Part shown: positions 1 to 7,036 of the stretch, in pieces
Numbering within the stretch: position 1 is the stretch's first letter
Layout: every line of letters begins with the position of its first letter
Origin: Alphaproteobacteria bacterium
GTDB taxonomy: Bacteria; Pseudomonadota; Alphaproteobacteria; Rs-D84
Assembly (NCBI GenBank): GCA_017642565.1
Contig: JAGCOU010000056.1
Coordinates: forward strand, 1-12,956
DNA length: 12,956 bases
Direction: 5' to 3'
Made by a program: the position numbers and the translations under genes
Notes under the pieces: model-generated
The model's database searches: none
What the model was told of the DNA's origin: nothing
Seen by the model: the letters and a program-made list of their open reading frames with translations, nothing else

Positions 1-1022
1 GCTTCCAGATATTTTTGGACATTTTTACTTTCTTTTGCGATTTTTTCTGCTTTGGCTAAATCAGCAGCATTATCGACATTTTTTGCAAATTTCATGTAAT
101 CTTTGACATCGTCTGCTTTGCTTAGTGTGCGAAGGGTCGTTGATATGTTTTTTGCGTCTTTGGTTGCGCGGGCTCCTTTCATTCCCCATATAGCAGCTTC
201 ACCTGCGCCCCAAGTAAGAACTGTTATTGCAATTTCTGCGGCGATTTCAGCATACATAATCCATTCAAGGTTTACATCGCCTGCAACATAATAATCATTA
301 GAATCTTTTTCCAAATCAACCACTTTGCGAACGACTTGGTTTATTGTATCGCTATCTGGGGCAAGAGCGCTTTTGCTGGTACACATATAACCTTTGGGGT
401 AAAAAGAATCTACATTTTCTTCGAGATATTTCATAGACAGTGTATTGTTTTTATCAGGTCCCACAAAATCTTTTAAAGAATCATGTTGAACAACCATAAT
501 CGCATACCACGCAGGGTCTGTGTTTATATACTTAGCAGGGTTTTCTTCGTCAAATAAATCAGGATTTGGATTGCCGTCTGGAAGACTTGGTTTGTTCGCC
601 AGCATAAGTTTTTGTTTTAATACCTTTGGTTGAGTGCTGTAATTAATAGTGATTGTGCGATTACCAGACGGAAATTCAAAAATCACAGGGGTAAAATTTA
701 TAGTTGTTGTTTCGTTTACCGATTGGAATTCAGGACATTTAAAAATTCGTTGAATAATGTCAGGCGACTGCATAATATTGCGTGCCCAAGCGCGAACTTT
801 GAATTCATCCATTGAATCATTTATTTCATCGCTGCGTTCGCGCAGAGCGTCCGAGAAAATTCTGGACGAACAATCAGTTGATTTTTCATTGTGCGCCATA
901 GCAATAATTTCTTCGGTTGTTTTGAAATTAGGGTCGTTTTTGAGGCTGTCTAAATTTCGCGCCACAGCAGGCACAATAAAAATACACCATGTAAAAAGTA
1001 CGATTAAATATTTTAATGGCAT
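1..1022 (-). CDS. Exported protein of unknown function (3' end beyond window)
   Basis: I do not recognise this family. The reading frame is open from the ATG at 1022 down to the window edge, giving 340 codons without a stop. The N-terminus (MPLKYLIVLFTWCIFIVPAVA) is a clear Sec signal peptide with probable cleavage after the AVA near residue 21. The visible mature part has three cysteines (in STDC, FKCP, YMCT). A hydrophobic stretch rich in Ala, Ile, Trp and Gly lies around residues 252-278. It is followed by a Lys/Ala/Asp-rich, probably helical segment that continues off the window. An AGAGAGG ribosome-binding site sits about 8 bases before the ATG. The gene begins 19 bases after the stop of the preceding exported-protein gene, so it is probably the fourth gene of one operon. 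Together these suggest a periplasmic or envelope protein; any function would be a guess. Confidence 0.85.
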   Translation of the reverse strand, partial: MPLKYLIVLFTWCIFIVPAVARNLDSLKNDPNFKTTEEIIAMAHNEKSTDCSSRIFSDALRERSDEINDSMDEFKVRAWARNIMQSPDIIQRIFKCPEFQSVNETTTINFTPVIFEFPSGNRTITINYSTQPKVLKQKLMLANKPSLPDGNPNPDLFDEENPAKYINTDPAWYAIMVVQHDSLKDFVGPDKNNTLSMKYLEENVDSFYPKGYMCTSKSALAPDSDTINQVVRKVVDLEKDSNDYYVAGDVNLEWIMYAEIAAEIAITVLTWGAGEAAIWGMKGARATKDAKNISTTLRTLSKADDVKDYMKFAKNVDNAADLAKAEKIAKESKNVQKYLE

Positions 1023-1041
1023 AAAAGTAACCTCTCTGTTT

Positions 1042-2055
1042 TTATAAAATATAAGGTCCATCTAATATCATAACTTGATTAATTTTCTCTATAGTTGCTG
1101 GCACCAGTGTCACAACAGTAGCAGCAGTGGCCAGAACACCTGCTACAATCCAACCTGCTATAGGAACTGTGGTGGCTGCTCCTGCTGTAACCCAAAGTGC
1201 GACACCTGCGGTTGCTGCACCAGCTGCACCACCAGAAGCAAGACCTATGGCCCAACCATCTTTTGCCCCACTTGTGGTATCTTTTTTTACATTTAGCGCA
1301 ACCAGATATACCGCTAGCCCTTGGTTTGAACAGGTGCTACCTTTCAATTTCTCAGCAAATTGTTGAGTTTTTTTCATAGCAACACTTGGATTAAGATAAG
1401 TGACAATATGTTCTTTGGTTGAACCTGTTTCGTCCATTAATACAAGACCAGGGAAAGCGCGTCTATTGTCGCCTTCGGCAAAATCAAGAAAGAATTCATT
1501 TTTAGAACCACCAAATTCGTTAAATACTGCTTGCCCCGCTACATTAACAGCGCCATCATCATCCAAATTGTCCCAAATAGTCCAATCAGAACACGCGTCA
1601 GAAAAGAATTTTTGTTTTTTTGGTATACTTGATAATTGTAAGACGTTGCCAGGCGACAAATTACGTTTGTTTATGACCAAAATACCCGTTCTTATATTGT
1701 CTGTGTAATCAAATATCCGCGAGATGTCAAAATCAAAAGCGTATTCCTGGTTGTTGTGGGTAAAAGGAATTTCTCTTCTTCCGCTTATTTTTGCAATTTG
1801 TACAACTTTGTCGGAACAGATGGCTTCAATATCTTTTGCCAATAGATTGTATATTTTAGCCTTGTTATTTTGAACATCTTCGTCTTTCACTTCATCGTTG
1901 TCGCCAAGAAACCCAAAAATACCATTGCTTTTATTAAACAATATATCTTGCCATATCTTGTCTTGTTTTACAATTTTGTTTAAACAATCATCAAGTACAT
2001 CGGCATGAGCTGTCGATATTAATAGAGCGCAAAAAAAGAATAATATTTTTTTCAT
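1042..2055 (-). CDS. Exported protein with Gly/Ala-rich hydrophobic C-terminus, unknown function
   Basis: A 337-residue protein of no family I can name. It starts with a typical signal peptide (MKKILFFFCALLISTAHA, cleavage near residue 18). The mature part has four cysteines (in DDCL, AICS, DACS, STCS), an even number that fits two disulfides in the periplasm. Residues about 266-325 form a long Gly/Ala/Val/Thr-rich hydrophobic region with glycine spacing like a glycine zipper. That region could span or insert into a membrane, probably as a hairpin, leaving a short C-terminal tail. The start codon overlaps the stop of the preceding gene as ATGA, which implies translational coupling and fixes the start. 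The downstream exported-protein gene also has a late hydrophobic segment, but I see no convincing sequence match between the two. Confidence 0.9.
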   Translation of the reverse strand: MKKILFFFCALLISTAHADVLDDCLNKIVKQDKIWQDILFNKSNGIFGFLGDNDEVKDEDVQNNKAKIYNLLAKDIEAICSDKVVQIAKISGRREIPFTHNNQEYAFDFDISRIFDYTDNIRTGILVINKRNLSPGNVLQLSSIPKKQKFFSDACSDWTIWDNLDDDGAVNVAGQAVFNEFGGSKNEFFLDFAEGDNRRAFPGLVLMDETGSTKEHIVTYLNPSVAMKKTQQFAEKLKGSTCSNQGLAVYLVALNVKKDTTSGAKDGWAIGLASGGAAGAATAGVALWVTAGAATTVPIAGWIVAGVLATAATVVTLVPATIEKINQVMILDGPYIL

Positions 2056-2948
2056 ATTTTGAAAACTTTCCTTTTCGAAGTTGATGGATCTGGCTTAGAT
2101 TCTTCGGCAGGCTTGCTTGTGTCTGTTTTTGCTTGTTCTACGCGGGCTTTATATTTTTCGCAACCTTGTGCGTTAATGTGGGAAGAACAATATTCGTCTT
2201 CGCTTAAAACGTTTCCTAATTCTACATAGGCATCTAAATCTTTATATGGTTCATAACTATCTTGGAGTAAGCCCATTTTGGCGCTGAAAGACAAATCATC
2301 GTATGTCCCAGGAAAAGCAGTCGCGGACAACTCATTATTGCCCGCGCTGTTTTGTCTTTGTAATTCTTCTAGCTCCCTACTTCGTTCGTCCATTTCTTGC
2401 TGCCATTGGGGCGTTGGCGCTTTGTAGGGGTTTTGTATTTGCGGAGCCGTTGATGGTGCGTTCGCAGTTGGTGTCGGTGTCGTCACAGTTGGATTTGGTA
2501 CCGTGGCGGCTGGAAACGCCACCTGGCGATTCGGTATGCTGTTTCCATACTGGGCAACATAGGAATCAAATATTCCATCGATAAAGCCAGAACAAGCAGA
2601 AACATAGTTGTGTCCAGGTAGATTAGACAGTTGAACCATTATCGCAGGACGTATATCGGCGAGTTGAGTGTTTTTACAATTATCGCGTGCCACACATTGA
2701 ACCGCAACCAAAGGCTGAACAACCTTTATACAATCTTCGGTGTTCAGGTCTGCACCCTGGACATATACCGGTTGGGGTTGCCGCTGATTATACGGAGAAT
2801 TTGGTGACCAAAATGGATTGCTTGAATAATTTTGGACATTTTGAATTTGTCCGTAATCAGAAAACAATGATGTAGCGGCGGTCGCAACAAGTGTATAAAA
2901 ACCGCAGAAAACAGAGGCTAGTAAAAATCTAAATAATCTCTTTTTCAT
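2052..2948 (-). CDS. Exported Pro-rich protein with six mature cysteines, unknown function
   Basis: A 298-residue protein that I do not recognise. An N-terminal signal peptide (MKKRLFRFLLASVFCGF and on to ATAA) is probably cleaved near residue 24. The mature chain has an Asn/Pro/Gln-rich start, then a domain with four cysteines (in EDCI, VQCV, DNCK, SACS) at about residues 70-120. A Pro/Thr-rich linker follows at about 148-180, then a short charged helix (QEMDERSRELEELQRQ). A second domain carries two cysteines (EYCSS and QGCEKY), and the tail is charged with many Lys, Ser and Pro. GAAAGG directly abuts the ATG, an unusually short spacing for a ribosome-binding site, so initiation may rely on coupling to the prepilin peptidase gene that ends 15 bases upstream. 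Its N-terminus lacks the G-x4-E pattern of prepilins, so it is not an obvious substrate of that peptidase. Confidence 0.88.
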   Translation of the reverse strand: MKKRLFRFLLASVFCGFYTLVATAATSLFSDYGQIQNVQNYSSNPFWSPNSPYNQRQPQPVYVQGADLNTEDCIKVVQPLVAVQCVARDNCKNTQLADIRPAIMVQLSNLPGHNYVSACSGFIDGIFDSYVAQYGNSIPNRQVAFPAATVPNPTVTTPTPTANAPSTAPQIQNPYKAPTPQWQQEMDERSRELEELQRQNSAGNNELSATAFPGTYDDLSFSAKMGLLQDSYEPYKDLDAYVELGNVLSEDEYCSSHINAQGCEKYKARVEQAKTDTSKPAEESKPDPSTSKRKVFKI

Positions 2949-2963
2949 CCTTTCTATCTGTTA

Positions 2964-3425
2964 TTATATCAAAAACCAAATTATAATCAAAGACAAAAAT
3001 CCACCAATTAAAAAGAAAGGTGCAAACGGAACATATTTGTCTTTTTTGCCGATATGCCAGATGCACGCCAAAAGACACGAAATAATTATGGCTATGGATA
3101 AACCAAATGTGCCAAGCCATATTCCACCCGCCCCCAATAATTTAATATCGCCAAGTCCAATTGGGGGATATTTTTCGTGCTTTTTCAAATGTTCAAATAC
3201 AAAGCCGACAATTAATCCCAAACAATAACCCATAGCGCCACCCACAACCGAATCGCCTATGGTTACAGGCCATGGGAAAAATGTCGCGGTCAACAACCCC
3301 GCAAAAAGGAACGGAAACAGGTAGACATCAGGTATTATTCGCCGTGAAAAATCTGCCGCAGCCATACGATAGGCGCAAAAAATTGCACCTATTAGCACTA
3401 ATGAAAAAAATATGTAATAAATCAT
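2964..3425 (-). CDS. Prepilin peptidase, A24 family (CpaA/TadV-like)
   Basis: A polytopic inner-membrane aspartic protease of about 153 residues, the short form lacking the N-terminal methylase domain of PilD. Members cleave the leader of type IV or Tad/Flp prepilins on the cytoplasmic side. The two catalytic aspartates are visible: D25 in the AADFSRRIIPD segment after the first helix, and D93 in the family signature GLGDIKLLGAGG. Several hydrophobic helices surround them. The frame extends 13 codons upstream, but that extension (MYHKNESKGKREN) is polar and charged. The ATG at 3425 is followed at once by a transmembrane helix and preceded by AGAGAGAA, so I chose it. It leads an apparent four-gene operon with three exported proteins. 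No pilin gene, ATPase or secretin is in the window, so its substrate is unknown. Confidence 0.88.
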   Translation of the reverse strand: MIYYIFFSLVLIGAIFCAYRMAAADFSRRIIPDVYLFPFLFAGLLTATFFPWPVTIGDSVVGGAMGYCLGLIVGFVFEHLKKHEKYPPIGLGDIKLLGAGGIWLGTFGLSIAIIISCLLACIWHIGKKDKYVPFAPFFLIGGFLSLIIIWFLI

Positions 3426-3435
3426 GTTTTCTCTC

Positions 3436-3465
3436 TTGCCTTTCGATTCGTTTTTATGATACAAT
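3436..3465 (+). promoter_or_regulatory. Candidate gcrA promoter with a GANTC site in the spacer
   Basis: TTGCCT (3436-3441), an 18-base spacer and TACAAT (3460-3465) resemble a sigma-70 promoter. The start point would lie about 25 bases before the gcrA ATG. The spacer contains GATTC at 3445-3449, the recognition sequence (GANTC) of the alphaproteobacterial methylase CcrM. GcrA is known to act with sigma-70 at promoters carrying methylated GANTC between the -35 and -10 boxes, so autoregulation is a reasonable inference. The site alone could occur by chance. Confidence 0.45.
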
Positions 3466-3485
3466 TATATTGAATATAAAAACAA
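3456..3485 (-). promoter_or_regulatory. Candidate promoter of the prepilin peptidase operon
   Basis: On the minus strand, TTGTTT (3485-3480), an 18-base spacer and TATCAT (3461-3456) would start transcription near 3449, about 24 bases before the chosen ATG at 3425. It overlaps the gcrA promoter candidate on the other strand, so the two transcription units would compete for polymerase. The match to consensus is moderate. Confidence 0.35.
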
Positions 3486-3498
3486 GGGATTTTTTATT

Positions 3499-4095
3499 AT
3501 GAGTAAAGGCTGGGACAGCGGCATGCTGAAAAAGTTAAAAGCCCTGATTGGTAAGGGGCTGTCAACCGCAGAAATGGGCAAAAAATTAGGTATGTCCAAA
3601 AATGCGGTGGTTGGTAAATTAAATCGTTTGGGTTGGAATGCCAAGGCAAGCGAGACTGAGACTAAATCTGCAACAAAAGCAAAAAAAGAAACCAAGGCGC
3701 CTGCTAAAAAGGTGGCAAAATCTACATCTTTGAAGAAAGTTGCGACCAAGGCGGAAAAAAAGCCTCTTAAGAAAGAAGCCGTTAAAAAAGAAGATAAAAA
3801 GGTTAAAAAAGCACCTGTTGCAAATAAAAAGCCAGCAGCAAAAGCGCCGAAGATTGTGCAACCTGTGATTAAAACAGCATCCAAAAAGACAAAGAAAGAT
3901 ATGGCTTTGCACGAATTGTTAATTCAGCACGCGTTGCAGATGGCTAATTTAAAACCGAATCAGTGTCGTTGGCCTATCGGGGATCCTGATTCTGAAAACT
4001 TTCATTTTTGTGGGGAACAAGTGTTTTCTGGTAAACCATATTGTTATGAACACTGTCGGCAGGCTTATCAGTTTACTCCGCCAAAGAAAAAATAA
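3499..4095 (+). CDS. gcrA: GcrA cell cycle regulator
   Basis: GcrA is a DNA-binding sigma-70 cofactor that activates promoters carrying methylated GANTC sites and helps drive the alphaproteobacterial cell cycle with CcrM, DnaA and CtrA. Residues 3-46 form the family helix-turn-helix (GWDSGMLKKLKALIGKGLS, then AEMGKKLGMSKNAVVGKLNRLGW). Residues about 153-193 form the conserved C-terminal polymerase-binding region, with PNQCRWPIGDP, FHFCGE and PYCYEHCRQAY. Cys156, Cys171, Cys182, His185 and Cys186 are visible there. Between them lies a Lys/Ala-rich low-complexity linker (about 50-134), which makes the protein 198 residues, somewhat longer than usual. AAGGGA lies about 11 bases before the ATG. 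The acidic membrane protein gene follows after only 17 bases and is probably co-transcribed. Confidence 0.95.
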   Translation: MSKGWDSGMLKKLKALIGKGLSTAEMGKKLGMSKNAVVGKLNRLGWNAKASETETKSATKAKKETKAPAKKVAKSTSLKKVATKAEKKPLKKEAVKKEDKKVKKAPVANKKPAAKAPKIVQPVIKTASKKTKKDMALHELLIQHALQMANLKPNQCRWPIGDPDSENFHFCGEQVFSGKPYCYEHCRQAYQFTPPKKK

Positions 4096-4112
4096 TAAGA
4101 TGGGGGCAATCA

Positions 4113-6443
4113 ATGATTGGAGAGAGAGAAGATTTACAACAAGAAGATTTTGGTAATTTGGTTATGCGCCCGTATAACATAGAGGGTAACGATATTCGTG
4201 CCTTTTATGATTCGTCTGATGATTTAATCTTTGTTCTTGATAATACTATAAATGAATCAAAGCCTAATGTTTTGTTGGTGATAAATCCTGATGGTGATAA
4301 AAAATGGGATGAAATATTGTCTGGCGAATATGAAATCGATTTAGAAACTATTCGTCCAAAGCAAGATAATAAATATCAAAAGTTAGACATAGAATATTCA
4401 GGTCTCGGGGTTTATGACAGTCTTATAAATGCTTATATCGCCGGAGAATCACTCGAAGAAAATTTAAATCAGTTGGCAATATTGCGTGATTCTGCCGCGC
4501 GTCATAGTGCTGTGGTTCGTTTAAACGCAGCAAATGAAGCCATAGCCAAAACTAATGCAACCATAGTTAAAACCAAAGAATCTATTGTAAGGTTGCAACA
4601 ACACTTAAAGACTTTACGCGCGAAACTGGTTGCAACCAAGAAAGAAATTGGAAAAGTATCTACTAAACAATCTGCGTCTAAGGTTTTAAAAATAGAATCG
4701 CAGATAGAGGCTGTGACAGAAAAATTAAATCGTGCAAAATCTCGTCTGGCTTCCGCTCAACGGCGGCTAGAAGTTGCCACTGTGGATGCAGAATTAGCGA
4801 GTAATGTTTTGAATCGTCCACCGCTTGAAAACAAAAATACAAAAAAGGTGAAAACTATGCCCATGGATAACAAACACGAAGTCAAATCTTTGCCTGTTGA
4901 GCCTGAATACGAAGTTGATGATGATTCAATGGCGGACGAAGTTGAAGAAAACACAGAAGAATCTGTAGAAGATTTACCTGTGCCTGTGGTACAAGACGAA
5001 GAAGAAAATTCGCAAGGCGAAGACGAAGAAAACACAGATGAAGAAGAAAATTCGCAAGATGCTGATGAAGACGAACAAGAAACAGACGAAGAAGAAGATA
5101 GCGATGTTAAACCTTTGTTTGATGAAGATCCGCAGATAATGGATGAAAAAATCGCCTTTAAACCTGTTTTGCTTGACGCGCCAGACAATGCTGACGAAAT
5201 GTCTCAGTTGCCTGCTGTTGTCGAAGAAGAACAAAAAGATTTTGCCCCAGAGAAACGAGAAGAACCAATGCCAAACGAAAATAATGAAACCCTGGAAAAT
5301 AAACCTGTGTTGGAATCAATGACGCCGGTGGAAAATAATGTGGAAGAACCTGCCACAGAAGATGAAGAACTGCAAATTAACATAGAAGAACAAAAACCAG
5401 TTATTGATATGATGAAGCCAATACAAGAGCCAGAAGATGAAGATTCAAAACAAGAAGAACCAAAACCTGCTGTTGATATTATCAAGCCAGTGAACAATGT
5501 TCCTTTGCCAAGCGAAAACGAAGAACAGGAAGTAAAACTTGAAGCCGATTTTCAGGAGGACGAAGTTTTAACTGCTCCGCAAGAACCGGTTGCTTTTGCG
5601 CCTGTGGAGGCGGATAAAATGGTTGATGAGAGTGAGGCAGAAAAAGAACCAGAAGAACAAACTGTGCGGCAACCTGTGATGGAAGAATCTCAAAGACCAA
5701 GACCTGTGTCGCCTCAATTGTCAAATCCGGCTGTTGCACCAGCAATGCCTGTGGCTAATAATGTTGGGACGGCAGATTATACTGATAGCAAACCCCGTAA
5801 ACCGAGTTTGTTTTATTATGTTTTGTTAATTTTGTTAATTGGCTTGTCGATATTTACATTGTGGTTGTATCAAAAAAATGTTGAACCAACTACTCCTGAA
5901 TTAACTGCTGCTGCTGGAACAGAGACAACATCTGTTCTTAGACCAAAGGCAAAGAAAGCGGAAAAAGCGGCTGCCCCTGTGGAAACGGTCTTTTTAGATG
6001 AGGTTAAAGAAGAACCTGCGCCAGTTGAAGAAGAAGTCGAAGAAGCAGAATCAGTAATTGAAGAACCAGAAGAAACAGAAGAGCCAGAAGAATTTGTTGC
6101 GGAAGAAGTTGCTCCTGTGGTTGAAGATGCTGTTCCTGCTCATCTAACTACTTCGGGATTCATAGATGAAGAAGATGTTGGACAGACCGAAGATGAAATT
6201 TTGGCAAGTAAACCTGTGTTTGAACCTGGTGGCAAAGATATTGGAACTATAACAGAACAAACCGAAGAAGATGTTGGTTTTGTTGAAGAACCAGAAGAAG
6301 TCGTTGCTGAAGAAGTGTATCAAGACGATATGGAATATCAAAACCCAGAAGAAGAAATGATGGTTAATCCTGATAGTCTTGAATACGATGAAGAAGAAGC
6401 GATGTATCAAGCCGAACAGGCAAATATGGAATACGAAGAATAA
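4113..6443 (+). CDS. Large acidic single-pass membrane protein with coiled coil, unknown function
   Basis: A 776-residue protein that I do not recognise. Domain order: residues 1-127 form an acidic mixed-composition domain; 128-232 a long Lys/Ala/Gln-rich coiled coil (for example KTKESIVRLQQHLKTLRAKL); 265-560 a disordered Glu/Asp/Pro-rich linker. One transmembrane helix follows at about 566-586 (LFYYVLLILLIGLSIFTLWLY), then a Glu/Pro/Val-rich tail at 590-776. The basic KPRKP before the helix predicts N-terminus in the cytoplasm and tail in the periplasm. There is no cysteine in the whole chain. A KP-hydrophobic-hydrophobic-acidic motif recurs at Lys333, 350, 397, 428, 451 and 700. It lies 17 bases after gcrA, with a GATGGGGG ribosome-binding site, and ends in tandem TAA stops before a strong terminator. 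The architecture suggests an envelope scaffold or tether; this is inference only. Confidence 0.92.
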   Translation: MIGEREDLQQEDFGNLVMRPYNIEGNDIRAFYDSSDDLIFVLDNTINESKPNVLLVINPDGDKKWDEILSGEYEIDLETIRPKQDNKYQKLDIEYSGLGVYDSLINAYIAGESLEENLNQLAILRDSAARHSAVVRLNAANEAIAKTNATIVKTKESIVRLQQHLKTLRAKLVATKKEIGKVSTKQSASKVLKIESQIEAVTEKLNRAKSRLASAQRRLEVATVDAELASNVLNRPPLENKNTKKVKTMPMDNKHEVKSLPVEPEYEVDDDSMADEVEENTEESVEDLPVPVVQDEEENSQGEDEENTDEEENSQDADEDEQETDEEEDSDVKPLFDEDPQIMDEKIAFKPVLLDAPDNADEMSQLPAVVEEEQKDFAPEKREEPMPNENNETLENKPVLESMTPVENNVEEPATEDEELQINIEEQKPVIDMMKPIQEPEDEDSKQEEPKPAVDIIKPVNNVPLPSENEEQEVKLEADFQEDEVLTAPQEPVAFAPVEADKMVDESEAEKEPEEQTVRQPVMEESQRPRPVSPQLSNPAVAPAMPVANNVGTADYTDSKPRKPSLFYYVLLILLIGLSIFTLWLYQKNVEPTTPELTAAAGTETTSVLRPKAKKAEKAAAPVETVFLDEVKEEPAPVEEEVEEAESVIEEPEETEEPEEFVAEEVAPVVEDAVPAHLTTSGFIDEEDVGQTEDEILASKPVFEPGGKDIGTITEQTEEDVGFVEEPEEVVAEEVYQDDMEYQNPEEEMMVNPDSLEYDEEEAMYQAEQANMEYEE
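4998..5087 (+). repeat. Short in-frame tandem repeat in acidic linker
   Basis: The 19-base segment at 4998-5016 recurs exactly at 5040-5058, a period of 42 bases or 14 codons. In protein terms EEENSQGEDEENTD is followed by EEENSQDADEDEQETD and then a decayed third start, EEEDSD. It looks like recent in-frame duplication within the acidic linker of the membrane protein. Confidence 0.75.
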
Positions 6444-6477
6444 TAAAAGAACCGCCTTATGTGGCGGTTCTTTTATT
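6442..6477. terminator. Bidirectional intrinsic terminator
   Basis: A perfect 15-bp inverted repeat (AATAAAAGAACCGCC, loop TTATGT, GGCGGTTCTTTTATT) has a GC-rich core and T-rich flanks on both strands. It sits between the convergent ends of the acidic membrane protein gene and acpS and should stop transcription from both sides. Confidence 0.93.
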
Positions 6478-6489
6478 AGATATATTTTT

Positions 6490-6864
6490 TTATTTTTCAA
6501 TTACCACAACAGCAGCAGAAAAATCGTCTTGGTCTGTGATAGATAAATGTACGCGGGCATCAGGACCAGCTAGTTCTTTTAATGTGTTTTTAGCGCCACC
6601 TGCTATGACTAGTTCTGGGCGGCCATTGTCATCGTGTGTTACAGATATATCAGAAAAAGAAATGTCTTCACCAAAACCTGTGCCAAGTGCCTTTAAAGTT
6701 GCTTCGCGGGCAGCCCAGAAATTAGCAAGATGTTTTTCGCTGCGTGCATTGTCGTCATTTGCGTATTCTAATTCTTTTTTTGTGAATATGCGTTGTTTTT
6801 TAAAAGCAGACCAATCTAAAAATCTGTCGCTTTCAACCAGGTCGATTCCAATTCCAACTATCAT
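6490..6864 (-). CDS. acpS: Holo-[acyl-carrier-protein] synthase
   Basis: AcpS transfers the 4'-phosphopantetheine arm from coenzyme A to a serine of acyl carrier protein, activating it for fatty-acid synthesis in the cytoplasm. The 124-residue length is normal for the family. The N-terminal signature MIVGIGIDLVE carries the Mg-binding Asp8. The second signature FWAAREATLKALGTGFG holds Glu54 and Lys58. The C-terminal part shows the usual DDNGRPEL and VHLSITD strands. An AGGAAGGA ribosome-binding site lies five bases before the ATG at 6864, which confirms the start. It is monocistronic here, convergent with the acidic membrane protein gene and divergent from the CorA-family gene. I see no convincing promoter for it: TTGCAC (6930-6925, minus) lacks a good -10 partner. 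Confidence 0.96.
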   Translation of the reverse strand: MIVGIGIDLVESDRFLDWSAFKKQRIFTKKELEYANDDNARSEKHLANFWAAREATLKALGTGFGEDISFSDISVTHDDNGRPELVIAGGAKNTLKELAGPDARVHLSITDQDDFSAAVVVIEK

Positions 6865-6966
6865 TTAATCCTTCCTTTGGTTTCTTTCTGTATGCGCATA
6901 CTCTAATAATATTTTCCCGATTCGTGCAAGTAAAAAAATATGTGTTAAATAATACTTTGAAAAAAG

Positions 6967-6994
6967 TTGATTTTTAAGCTGTTTGTGATAAAAT
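6967..6994 (+). promoter_or_regulatory. Candidate promoter of the CorA-family gene
   Basis: TTGATT (6967-6972), a 16-base spacer and TAAAAT (6989-6994) form a plausible sigma-70 promoter. The start point would be near 7001, leaving a leader of about 35 bases before the GTG start. A separate GATTC (GANTC) site lies upstream at 6919-6923 in the same divergent region. Confidence 0.5.
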
Positions 6995-7036
6995 TCCTTT
7001 CGAGATAAAAAAATAAAAACAAAAGGAGAATGTGCC

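Noticed and set aside
1..2948. The three exported proteins as prepilin substrates of the adjacent peptidase
   Set aside because: Their N-termini are ordinary Sec signal peptides and lack the Gly-x4-Glu cleavage pattern followed by a pilin helix.
3426..3464. 13-codon N-terminal extension of the prepilin peptidase
   Set aside because: It is polar and charged, whereas the family starts with a membrane helix. The ATG at 3425 has a purine-rich site upstream.
4757..5188. Ser-rich 143-codon open frame on the minus strand
   Set aside because: It is the antisense of Glu/Asp (GAA/GAC) repeats in the acidic membrane protein, which reads as Ser/Phe on the other strand. It has no ribosome-binding site.
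6461..6868. 135-codon plus-strand frame over acpS
   Set aside because: acpS on the other strand has full family motifs and a ribosome-binding site; this frame starts inside the terminator.
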